DNA from: Pavlovales sp. CCMP2436
Lineage: Eukaryota > Haptophyta > Pavlovophyceae > Pavlovales
Reading direction: 5' to 3'
NCBI GenBank assembly: GCA_026770615.1
Contig: MU631490.1
Location: forward strand, 163,559 to 175,053
DNA: 11,495 bases
The notes below the pieces were generated by a model. It had not been told where the DNA came from and ran no database searches. It saw nothing but the letters and a program-made list of their open reading frames with translations. How positions within the stretch are numbered: the stretch's first letter is position 1; the number at the start of each line of letters is the position of its first letter. Below, piece after piece: positions 1 through 7,036 of the stretch. The translations under genes were made by a program, and so were the position numbers.

Positions 1-339
1 ATATATATATATATTAGCGGCTCAGCATGGATCAACAGGTGTTTTTCAGTCACTGGCTTGGTCGACGTCAGGCTGAGGTCGAGCGATCGACCCAAACCCT
101 CATGCACCAGCACTCGCACCAAAGGGTGTGAGTGTGTGCGCCCCAACCCCCACGCCCCGCCTCGGTCGCGCCTCGGCCGCCGCAGCCCTGCCGTGGCGGC
201 CGCAGGGAGCAGCATCGTCTTCGTAGCCTTGGTAGCCTTGAGCGGCGTCTTCGTGTGCGGCTCGCCGCCGCGCGCAGCAGCGCCCTCCGCAAGCGCACGA
301 CGCACATCCACTTGAGGACCCGAGCGAGACACCCCCCGT
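1..339. other. Unassigned GC-rich stretch next to a transposon end
   Basis: After a short TA run (1-15), positions 60-315 are GC-rich and open in several frames on both strands. On the minus strand one frame contains EPHTKTPLKATKATKTM and another contains AAQGYQGYEDDAAPCG. Both have plausible codon third positions, so I cannot pick a frame or a strand. No splice sites, domain or start codon decide it. It could be part of a minus-strand exon whose acceptor lies at the end of the flanking element (CCAGCAG read on the minus strand at 346-340), but that is only a guess. Confidence 0.2.
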
Positions 340-716
340 CTGCTGGAGCCAGGTCTCGGTTCTTTGTTAATAGCCCGCCGGCGGGGTATAAACAAATTAA
401 GGCGATAAATATTGCGAGAAATTACGGATCAACAAGTAATTGCTGGCGGGGAATTACTATTGCTGGCGGTGCCGTTTTTTGTATTTATAGCAATTGTTCT
501 TTGTCAAAACCCCGCCAGCAGCATACTAGGCGAGATAATCATTGCTTTTTTGGCAGTATTTTCAAAATTGTGCGCGGTGCGAGGGTGGTTTGCTCTGCCG
601 TTCTTACAAATTGTAATCGTGCTACAATTTGCGCGCCAGCGAAGAAAATTGCGATATTTTTCGGCCCTTGATTTTTTCAACAAACTACTGGGTTAGAGTT
701 AGTACTGACGGAAAAT
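340..716 (+). mobile_element. Family E element, left end only (long copy)
   Basis: It starts with CTGCTGGAGCCAGGTCTCGG, the same terminal inverted repeat that bounds the complete copy at 4205-4357. Directly after the terminal repeat comes a 28-nt palindrome (366-393; core CCCGCCGGCGGG, two mismatched pairs), as in the other copy but with a different sequence. Further inside, TGCTGGCGGGG (441-451) and CCCCGCCAGCA (510-520) form another inverted repeat. The run TTTTTTCAACAAACTAC near 672-688 resembles TTTTTTAACCAACTAC near the right end of the complete copy. The right terminal repeat is missing, so the end given is approximate. Confidence 0.55.
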
Positions 717-1660
717 TTATGCATGCATGTTCGGCTGGCAGCAGATTTTTTTCAGGCGCCGACACTCGTCTCCCACGCTACAACAAATCACCCTCATGAC
801 ACCTCACGCTCGCAGCCGCAGCTGCAGCCGCATTTTTACGGAACAGCGAGATGGGGGGGAGAAGGAGGCGCCACTTCCAACCCACGTCGATGGCTCGATC
901 CGCAGTCGACTGATTCCTCGCTGACCGATCTGGTGCTGGGACGCCGTGCAGAGCAGATCGACATGCAGAACAGCGCGGACTTACTCAACCCGCGCTGACG
1001 GCGAAACGCCGTGCAGAGCAGATCGCCATGCAAAGCAGCTCGGACTTACTCAATCCGCGCTGACGGCCGACGCAGCAGCACCACTCGCACGCGCAGCAGA
1101 CGGAGCCGCACGTGCTTTCCGGCCACAAGGTGAAGCCGAGTTCCGGACGCCAAGGCGAACGCAGCACCACCGCCAAAGCAACCGACGCCGACGCTCTTCC
1201 CGGATTCCGGACCATCCAGTGCTGACATCTGACAGCCCTCGACCCGACAACCTTCCATATCGCAACTGGCATCTGCGTGCGTGCTTCGGCAATACAAGTA
1301 GGCTACCCGATGACTTACAGTGTCATGCGGCGCAATGTGGACCGCGTCGCTGCGTGGGGCGAGACACCGCAGTGGAACCTATCTTCGACCAAACCCGAAA
1401 CGAAATCACCTGCTTCGGAGCTCTGTCGGCGTTTTGGTATCACCGCAAGGTGACGCCGAAACTCAACAGAGTGACGCACAGACGCTGACACCCGGGGCCA
1501 CCTGGACGCAGAAACTACGCCCCAGGCGGTAGAAGTGGCTTCATAACATTACATTAACCTCAACTTGATGCCGGCCAGCTGCCCCGAGCGCGTGCATCGC
1601 CGCCTCCGCCTCGCCGTCGTCCATCCCAGGCTTCAACTCCGTCCAGCCATTACATGAGTA
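717..1660. other. Possible degraded or unresolved coding DNA, strand unclear
   Basis: Moderately GC-rich DNA with open frames on both strands. On the minus strand one open stretch (about 1556-1319) contains AVIPKRRQSSEAGDFVSGLV and ends at ACACT|GTAAGTC. A second (about 1230-1050) begins MSALDGPESGKSVGVG and ends at ATTGA|GTAAGTCC. A third (about 1627-1565) reads MDDGEAEAAMHALGAAGRHQ with a good start context. If these were exons they would form a minus-strand gene downstream of nothing else recognised here. However, plus-strand frames over the same DNA are also open, and I recognise no domain. I see no confident gene. Confidence 0.2.
941..1067. repeat. 65-bp tandem repeat, two copies, each with a GTAAGT motif
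   Basis: Copy one is 941-1005 and copy two is 1006-1067. They differ at about five positions, so the duplication is not brand new. The period of 65 is not a multiple of three, which breaks any reading frame running through both copies. Read on the minus strand, each copy carries TTGA|GTAAGTCC, a near-consensus 5' splice site. It may therefore be a duplicated exon-intron junction like those seen in the DDT gene. Confidence 0.75.
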
Positions 1661-2661
1661 TTACGGCTTTTTACGTGTCTGGCAAGCCGGAGGTGCCCAG
1701 CCGGTAGGCCCCCTCGTAGGGTCTATTTTAGCCATTTTTAGAAGACAGTTTAGCTCATGTAATAGTACAGTTCAGTCCGCCTTCTTTATCCCCTTGGCGC
1801 GGCAACCCGCGCGGAGCCGAGAATAGCCTTAATGAAGGGTAGGCGGCGAGGCGTTTACTCACCAACGCGCGCATTCCCCATCCGCCGAGAGCTCGCGCGC
1901 GGCCAGCGACGCGAACGCCAAGGGTCTCGCGTCCGTTAGAAGCGTCCCGGCTTGAGTCCTTGAGCGTCGAGGCGGGACCGCTCGCGGACACTTGCGCTCA
2001 ATCACGCGGCGACCTGCGCGAACACAAGCGCTCGCCGCGCGTAAGGCGGGCCGGGCGGCCAAGCAGTAAGCTGCGGTCTGCACGCAGCATGGAGCACGGC
2101 TTCTCGTGCCGCGTCGGCCGCGCACGAGCGCGTGGGTAAGGTGTGCGGACGCGTAGAACGGACGCGGGGTGCACGCATGTTCTCCAGCGAACGGCTGATG
2201 GTAGCCACGTGCCTCACCGCATCTAGGTCTCACCACGAGCGTGAGCGCGGCACAGGTTGCTCGCTGAAGCGGGAAGCTCCGCATTTTTAAAAAGGTTCCA
2301 TAAAAAAAATCACGATGGCGGACACCCCCATTACGTGACATACTGATGGAAAGGTCAAGAAAGCTAAGATAATGGATGAACCTTCGATAGGGACTATAAA
2401 ACTAGTGAGGGCATCGCCGAGAGCTTTCGTACGGTACCCCCATCTCCCGCTGGCTCCCAGGGGTGCTCGCTGAATACACACACTCCATAGGCCTACTGGC
2501 TGGCCATGACCTGAGCTGGAGCCCCTAGTCAGAGCTCGGACTCCGTCCACGGCCCTGATCGCCTCCCGAACGAACGTCCTCGCGCTCTATGATAATTTTA
2601 TATGATTTTGATTGCTCTGATTTTTATTGCGCCTCTAGAGGAATTGGCCTCAGATAAGCCC
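1661..2661. other. No confident gene; GC-rich block, then 3' flank of the MSS51-like gene
   Basis: Positions about 1850-2260 are GC-rich and open in several frames on both strands, with no recognisable domain, start or splice pattern that favours one. From 2285 to 2661 the DNA is AT-richer and lies just downstream of the stop codon of the minus-strand gene, so it should hold that gene's 3' untranslated region and terminator. I could not identify a specific polyadenylation signal. Confidence 0.35.
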
Positions 2662-2788
2662 TCAGGGCACCGGCGACGGCTGCTGCGTCTGCTTCAGGAA
2701 CCGCGCGAGTTCGCGCGCGTGGGCCTGTAGCGATTTCGACCCATCAGTGTCGCCGGGCGGGCTGCTGGCGCCGTCACCGAGATCCTGC
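2662..2788 (-). CDS. MSS51-like gene, last exon with stop
   Basis: The acceptor TCTCTGGCAG|GCAGG was chosen over the AG four bases on, because one base is needed to complete the split arginine codon. It encodes a hydrophilic tail (RQDLGDGASSPPGDTDG, then LAREL-like ARELARFLKQTQQPSPVP) and ends at TGA 2664-2662. The tail is not conserved in the family as far as I can recall. Confidence 0.85.
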
Positions 2789-5622
2789 CTGCCAGAGAGG
2801 TAGGTATAAAATCCAGTAATTTAGTATGGGTATTACTTGTCGACCCACTCTCAGGTCATACCCGTGAGACTTCGGGATTAACCAAAAAAAAAAAAAAAAA
2901 AAAAAAGCATACCTGCGCTCAAGCCCTCGTACGGCGTAAATAAAGAAGTTGGCGCGGCACCATTCGCCGGAGCGCACGGTGGCGCCATCTGGTATGGGCT
3001 CGGTGACTATTGACATGGCGTGGAACGGGTTTTTCCTGGGGGGCAGCACGCGCCGGGAACCGAGCAGCTCGTGCATCGCCACCTCCCCGCGCAGGTCCGA
3101 ATCTAAAATAAAAATAATAAAAAATGAGGTGAGGTGGTGTGGGGTAATGTGTGTGGGTGGGTGTGTGTGTGGGGGGGGGGGTCTGTCTAGTCTCGGCTAC
3201 GACCCCGCTCAACTCCTCATCTGCTGCGTGTTGGCATAAAGCCCTCAGACCCAGACCGGATGCAAACTGCTGAGCCGCATTTTAATATATCTACAAATGA
3301 GGTGGAGTGGTGTGGGGGCAGGGAGTCAGAGCAGACAGTGCAAAGCAGGTAGCAGGCAGGCAACGCACGCACGGCAGCACACAGCAGACTTACAGCTGTC
3401 TGATAGACACCCGGAACTGCTTTTTATTCTTTTTCGCAATAAATTGCTAGGGTAGCCTCTTACGCTCAAGCTCCCCTCCGCCATCCTGATTTCGTAATTA
3501 GTTATGGGGCGAGAACGATTGTGTAACAACTCGTGACAGCATACTAGTTCGAATCCGGACTGGGCCGAATCCGGGCAACTGCCAAAGAAAGGCAGTTGCA
3601 AAATTAGTTATAGCCCCCACTTCATTACTAAAGGCAGGATCTCAATCGGACAGGACTTACAGTCGTTCGCGCACGAGAAGAAAGCGAGGTACCCTCTTTG
3701 TAGTGCGGCTGAGAGATCAGGCGCCCAGCCGGCCATAACCTCCTCTATACCAGATCCGCAGCCTGTGTTAAATCCGAAAAGGACGGTCGAGCTCGGCGAG
3801 CAGTCGTGTGCGACTAGTGCGTCGCACAGGTCGCCGCGATAACAGGTGGAGCGCAGGCGAGAGGAACGCTCGCTCTTAACCTTGCCGTGATGAGCGACCT
3901 AGGCAAAAAAGAAAAGAAAAAAAAGTATCTTTACTGATCTCACTCACACTTAACTAGTTTGATGATTTATTTGATCCTACTAACCCTCTCGTCAGAGGAT
4001 GTGCTGGAGATACCACGGGCATGACTGGGCCGCTAGCGGTCCGGCATCTTCAATTGGGCTGCGCCCGTTAGTAGAGATCCGATACGATCGACTAAAAGAT
4101 AGTAAGCGATCATAAGAAATGTGCCATTTTCGTTATCGCTATTAACAAAAAAATCGTCGTGCAAAAGGAGTCGCGGGCCACCGCTGAAGAAAGGTCTGCA
4201 TTTGCTGCTGGAGCCAGGTCTCGGTTCTTTGTGAATCCCTTGCCGGCAAGGGATTCACCAATTGTTGCGATAAGTAGTAAGCATTGTAAACTGTAAACTG
4301 TTTTTTAACCAACTACAGTTTTAAAATTCGGTAGCAACCGAGACCTGGCTCCAGCAGAATAGGCGCACCTCGGGCCCGGAAAATATCAAATGTAGGCGCG
4401 TGGATGCGGGGAAGACGTGCGGGAAGCTCAGCAGCTCTGTCCAGTAGTCTGTCTCCCAGAGCAGCCGCTCCTCCGCCTTTTGCGAGGCGCCCATAATCAC
4501 GACGGTGAGCTCGCCGCCGAGCTCGGGCAGCTCGACGGGCGCGGTACGTGCTAGGCACTACCAAAAAATATTACATTCATAATAATGACAACACCAACAG
4601 CAACAATAACAACAATCCTGATCAAAACAATGTTCACTTTAATATAATTATATTACATAAATAAATAAACTCACCTGCCATGCGAAGAGCAGCGTCAGCG
4701 GATACGAAAGACCGTCGATCTATGGGAAGGGGGATGGGGGGAGGAGAGCGAGGTGACAAATGACAAGGACGACGCTGGCCCAGTCACTGCGGCGGGCGGG
4801 GGGATGAGAGGGTGGATGGGGGAGGGGTTGGAACGAGCTGGGAGCTGGGTCACCCCCGGCGGGCACGGTGGGGCGCTGAGTTTCTCGAAAGTTTATTCAG
4901 TTAAGAGAAGGATTATTGAGTCAACCTTTCCGGCCGGCTAGAGACCCCTCGTTGGGAATCGTGGCTGGGGGAAGGAGATAGCAGCCGCCCCCGTGAAAAT
5001 GGGCTGGTTCGGCGAGCTGCGCACACAGCGCACGTCATTCTTATGTTATACCGCACCTGCGAAGGGTCCCCTGGGTGTTTCACCGGGTCGAAATTAGGCA
5101 GGCGCACTCTGACGTAGCTAGGCCATCCGACGAGCAGATCGGGAGGTGCCGCCCAGCTTGGCGGCTCGAGGTGCGGGAAGCTGTGTCCTTCCTGCGATTA
5201 GCATTTGATTTTTTTTGATTTTTTTGACGTCCTTGTATACACACTCCAGCGCCATAGGAGTGTGGGGTGGTGGCCTCGTGATGATCTCCGATCAAGTGTG
5301 ATGAGGCGCAGCCCCCTGAGTAAGTCGCAAATACCGGCCAGCGTAGCGTGCCGATCGCCAGGTGCGGGTTCTCGGCCGCGTCGTCAAGCGCACGCGTCAG
5401 CGGGACGCGCGCGCTGCGCTTGGCGGCAGGCGGCGGCTGCGGCGCGGCAGGCGGCAGCGCGGCAGGGACCCGACGGGTGACGTTGGTCGCGAACGCCCAC
5501 ACTGTGACCCCTCCCCTGAGCTGGGCAAGCACGAGCCCCGCGCGCGCGTTGAGCTCGCTGACCACGCCCGCGTCGCCCGAGCTCAGCGTGACCGGGCTGC
5601 CGACGGCGAGCTCCAAGCTCAT
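2662..5622 (-). CDS. MSS51 C-terminal-domain-like protein, 7 exons, complete
   Basis: Seven exons (5622-5335, 5191-5057, 4719-4675, 4557-4369, 3898-3661, 3102-2913, 2788-2662) join in frame to 1212 nt, or 403 residues plus TGA. The order of motifs fits the C-terminal domain of the MSS51 / MYND-zinc-finger family: LSYPLTLLFAW, then ELTVVIMGAS with HLIFSGPE, then VLFGFNTGCGSG, then CANDYSDLRGE with the tyrosine codon split by an intron, then NPFHAM and ANFFIYAVRG. Yeast Mss51 activates translation of and chaperones mitochondrial Cox1; the role of this domain elsewhere is poorly known. No MYND zinc-finger cysteine pattern is present. The first exon instead encodes about 50 residues of beta-rich appearance (VGSPVTLSSGDAGVV, GGVTVWAFATNV). 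The start at 5622 is the first ATG of the open frame and has a purine at -3. Four introns are phase 0, one phase 1 and one phase 2. An unannotated upstream exon is possible. Confidence 0.85.
2884..2906. repeat. Poly(A) tract of 23 (poly-T in the gene's intron)
   Basis: It lies 5 nt inside the last intron of the minus-strand gene, directly after the donor GTATGC. The intron is 124 nt in all. Confidence 0.95.
2913..3102 (-). CDS. MSS51-like gene, exon 6
   Basis: The acceptor is TTATTTTAG|ATTCGG and the donor is GCGCAG|GTATGC. The first two bases complete the split codon to TAT, giving CANDYSDLRGE across the junction; this confirms both exons. It continues with VLPPRKNPFHAM and ANFFIYAVRGLER, matching the family's NPF and N-F-x-Y-x-x-x-G features. 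It ends in phase 2. Confidence 0.93.
3122..3317 (-). repeat. Duplicated intron segment near the exon 6 acceptor
   Basis: Positions 3122-3144 (just upstream of the exon 6 acceptor in gene orientation) and 3295-3317 match at 21 of 23 bases: AAATGAGGTG, then GTGG and TGTGGGG. Between them lies a purine/GT-rich stretch (3145-3182). This is the one intron-end duplication I can see in the MSS51-like gene. Confidence 0.6.
3396..3653. mobile_element. Family A TIR element A1 with a nested insertion
   Basis: The termini are CTGTCTGATAGACACCCGG at the left and the inverse of GATCTCAATCGGACAG at the right. The target duplication GACTTACAG flanks it exactly (3387-3395 and 3654-3662), 9 bp if the terminal repeats are taken as symmetric or 8 bp plus one extra base. 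It is homologous to the complete copy at 8424-8563 apart from a 106-bp insertion. It has no coding capacity, so it is a non-autonomous MITE. An 8-9 bp duplication fits hAT or Mutator-like elements. Confidence 0.85.
3506..3601 (+). mobile_element. Family B retroposon-like element B1, nested in A1
   Basis: Its flanks AATTAGTTAT (3496-3505 and 3602-3611) are a 10-bp target duplication. The homologous empty site in the other A copy (near 8510-8521) has it only once. It contains GTTCGAATCC, close to the tRNA B-box that drives RNA polymerase III, though no convincing A-box. It ends with a hairpin, GCAACTGCC-7 nt-GGCAGTTGC, then CAA. The size, hairpin tail and duplication suit a SINE. Confidence 0.7.
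3661..3898 (-). CDS. MSS51-like gene, exon 5 (79 codons plus 1 nt)
   Basis: The acceptor is TTTTTTGCCTAG|GTCGCT and the donor is GACT|GTAAGT. It encodes STCYRGDLCDALVAH, then VLFGFNTGCGSG, the conserved FNxGxGSG core of the family, and ends in FFSCAND plus the first base of the next codon (phase 1). The donor sequence is also the target duplication of the inserted family A element. Confidence 0.92.
3899..4204 (-). other. Rest of MSS51-like intron 4
   Basis: Unique-looking AT-rich intron DNA with a polypyrimidine tract (gene orientation) just before the exon 5 acceptor. I see no exon or recognised repeat in it. Confidence 0.6.
4205..4357. mobile_element. Family E TIR element E2 (153 bp, complete)
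   Basis: Perfect terminal inverted repeats of 22 bp (4205-4226 and 4336-4357, CTGCTGGAGCCAGGTCTCGG plus TT). Five bases inside the left end is a perfect 28-nt palindrome (4231-4258; core CTTGCCGGCAAG). I see no clear target duplication. It sits in the intron after exon 4 of the MSS51-like gene, 11 nt from that gene's donor. Confidence 0.85.
4369..4557 (-). CDS. MSS51-like gene, exon 4 (63 codons)
   Basis: The acceptor TTTTGGTAG|TGCCTA was chosen over a second AG six bases downstream (CCTAG) because only it keeps phase 0. The donor is CCCGAG|GTGCGC. It encodes ELTVVIMGASQKAEERLLWE followed by DYWTELLSFPHVFP and LHLIFSGPE. These are the conserved strand-GAS and FxGPE elements of the family. 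The preceding intron is 117 nt. A family E element begins 11 nt inside the next intron. Confidence 0.92.
4675..4719 (-). CDS. MSS51-like gene, exon 3 (15 codons, SYPLTL motif)
   Basis: A 45-nt exon with acceptor CCCATAG|ATCGAC and donor GGCAG|GTGAGT. It encodes IDGLSYPLTLLFAWQ, the most recognisable short motif of the MSS51 C-terminal family. Phase 0 at both ends. It is far too short to stand out as an open reading frame. Confidence 0.9.
4925..5050 (+). mobile_element. Family D element D1
   Basis: About 126 bp, strongly similar to 10059-10192 (shared GGCTAGAGACCCC, GGGAATCGTGG, GATAGCAGCCGCCCCCGTG, GCTGCGCACACAGCGCACG). Near the right end TGCGC-ACACA-GCGCA can form a hairpin. It lies in intron 2 of the MSS51-like gene, antisense to it, ending about 6 nt from the donor. 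The class is unknown. A conserved reading frame over both copies exists but no known protein emerges. Confidence 0.75.
5057..5191 (-). CDS. MSS51-like gene, exon 2 (45 codons)
   Basis: The acceptor is AATCGCAG|GAAGG after a T-rich tract, and the donor is TCGCAG|GTGCGG. It encodes EGHSFPHLEPPSWAAPPDLL, then a WPSYVRVRLP segment resembling the tryptophan/tyrosine-rich lead-in that precedes the SYPLTL motif in family members. Both ends are phase 0. Family D element D1 begins about 6 nt inside the following intron. Confidence 0.8.
5335..5622 (-). CDS. MSS51-like gene, exon 1 (96 codons)
   Basis: It starts at ATG 5622-5620 and ends TGG CCG|GTATTT, phase 0. The first 50 residues alternate glycine, valine and charged residues like a small beta-barrel (KOW/SH3-like in feel; no family assigned). 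A proline/alanine-rich linker follows, then TRALDDAAENPHLAIGTLRW. The frame is open upstream to 5709 but has no further ATG. This is the least certain exon: its link to the next one rests on matching phase and orientation, not on domain continuity. Confidence 0.65.
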
Positions 5623-5764
5623 CTCTGGAGGTTGCGAGGGCCAGCTGGTGGTGACGATAGACGCGGGAGTCTTCCGCGAGCCACGATCGACACCGTCCGC
5701 AGCCAGCAACTCGTCTCCTCGGGCTGGCCGGCGACCGCCTGGCGCGTTTTTAAAGAACGTTTTG

Positions 5765-5810
5765 TAATAATAGTTCTTTTAACGCAGCCCGAAGGCGTAC
5801 GGGCATGACA
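5765..5810 (+). mobile_element. Family C element C1
   Basis: It shares TAGTTCTTTTAACG and CAGCCCGAAGGCGTACGGGC, then ATGACATGGGAGGG, with the copy at 7541-7598. It lacks about a dozen central bases (TCTCCCGACTTG) present in other copies. The end forms a GCCCG-8 nt-CGGGC hairpin. Confidence 0.7.
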
Positions 5811-5963
5811 TGGGAGGGTCAGCGCATCGGTCGTCTCATGCGCTATCATACTCCCCGCGTCGTCTCTCCGCCATGATCCTTGCTCGTTGTCGCATCGCGC
5901 CGCCGCGATACTGCGCATAATTACAACAAAACATACACGCAAAAAAACCGTATAGCCTGCACC

Positions 5964-6003
5964 GTGCTATGCTGTACCCGCAAAAGCGGGTGCAGCCTAG
6001 CAC
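5964..6003. repeat. Near-perfect 18-bp stem hairpin with AAAA loop
   Basis: The left arm is GTGCTATGCTGTACCCGC and the right arm is GCGGGTGCAGCCTAGCAC. 16 of 18 pairs are Watson-Crick, one is a G-U type pair and one is a mismatch; the pair 5963-6004 extends the stem. It lies in the divergent spacer. It could be an element terminus, a cruciform or a structured RNA. Confidence 0.8.
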
Positions 6004-6598
6004 GTGGCTTGGTTTGCGTAGACTATCCTATTCTTTGTCCTAGGAAGGGTGCGGCCCCGCGTTGTCTAGGCGACGGCCTTGCCCTGTGTGTTTCTGCTGG
6101 TTTTTGTTACGACTTACTTATAGAAAGGTGGGGGAGCAGGCGGTGGGTTGCAGACATTCACACGCGATCTCCAAGCGTTTAGGCGCGGCAGCGGCCAGTC
6201 ACCCAGGCGGCGTGTCTAGGCGCCGAACACCGACCGCGTCTCTCGGCGGAAGTGGTATGCGCCCTCGGCCCACTCATCGTGGTTGCCGTATCACTGCCAG
6301 TGCGTGCGCCGCCGTCGTCGTTGCCGATGCGCTCCATTCGCGCGCGCGTAATGATGACCATGGCGTGCCCCCAAAGTGCGCACATGCCGATCTCCTGCCG
6401 CATCTTCCAGAGGAGGGTGCTGCGCGCTTGCGCAGCGGAGCAAGGGGGCACCCATGCTGGAGCGCTGTATTTTAAAAGTCGTGTGTGCCGCTCTCGATCG
6501 CATTCGTCGTCGGCGACTCGCGTTCGCGTTGGTGCAAGCAGAGTCCAAAGAAGGGGCGCTACCTCTGCCCGTCTCCCCCTCGGCGGTCCATCTGCGGA

Positions 6599-7036
6599 AT
6601 GCAATGCGCCGCGTCTACGCTGCCCGCGTCGAATCTGGGGCTACAGCTCTCGTGGCAGGCGTGCGCTGTACTGCAGTTCGTGCGTGTCTTCGGCCCCATG
6701 CTCCGCCTCGCGCCGTTGAAGCGCGCCGAGCTCGAGAAGGCGCTCTGCGAGCCCGGCGCCGATCGGCCGCTGCACGAGTTGCAGTGGCGGCTGCTGCGGC
6801 CTGGGACGTCGCCCTGCCCCGAGGGCGACGTGTGGTTTGAGGAGCTGCGAAAGGCTGCCAGGAAGCCCACCATGCGCCTCGAGCCCGCCGTTGCCGAGCG
6901 CCTCTTCGCCGTGAACTACTACGAGGAGCTCGAGGCCCTCGAGCGGCTGGCGCTCCTCCTAGCGCTCTGCGACGCGACCGCGCCAGAGTGTGACGCGGCG
7001 AGCCTCACGCACCTGGACGGCACGGCTGACGGGATG
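6599..7036 (+). CDS. DDT gene exon 1 (DDT and WHIM1 part)
   Basis: 146 codons from ATG 6599, ending GACGGGATG|GTGCGT. It is the largest exon and has strong GC third positions. It holds the DDT helices and the WHIM1-like segment. An acceptor such as GGCTACAG|CTCTCG inside the first 55 bases would give an alternative 5' boundary if upstream exons exist. Confidence 0.82.

Larger units (their letters stand above)
5623..6598. promoter_or_regulatory. Divergent intergenic region, probable two-way promoter
   Basis: It separates the start codons of the minus-strand MSS51-like gene (5622) and the plus-strand DDT gene (6599), so both 5' untranslated regions and promoters should lie here. It contains repeat C1 and a long hairpin. 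TATTTTAAAAG at 6468-6478, about 125 bp before the DDT start, is a weak TATA-like run. Positions 6190-6560 are GC-rich and open on both strands. A minus-strand frame reads MRQEIGMCALWGHAMVIITR onward to a stop after about 72 codons, and might be an extra small exon or chance. Confidence 0.45.

Noticed and set aside
340..716. Family E left end as a coding exon
   Set aside because: AT-rich, shares the terminal repeat and palindrome with E2, and its open frames have no domain.
1859..2341. 160-codon minus-strand open frame
   Set aside because: GC-rich shadow-type frame with an arginine/alanine/cysteine-rich translation; other frames are equally open and it crosses an AT-rich 5' part with no support.
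6252..6719. 155-codon plus-strand open frame before the DDT domain
   Set aside because: It is out of frame with the DDT exon, and its overlap encodes serine/arginine-rich sequence without any domain.
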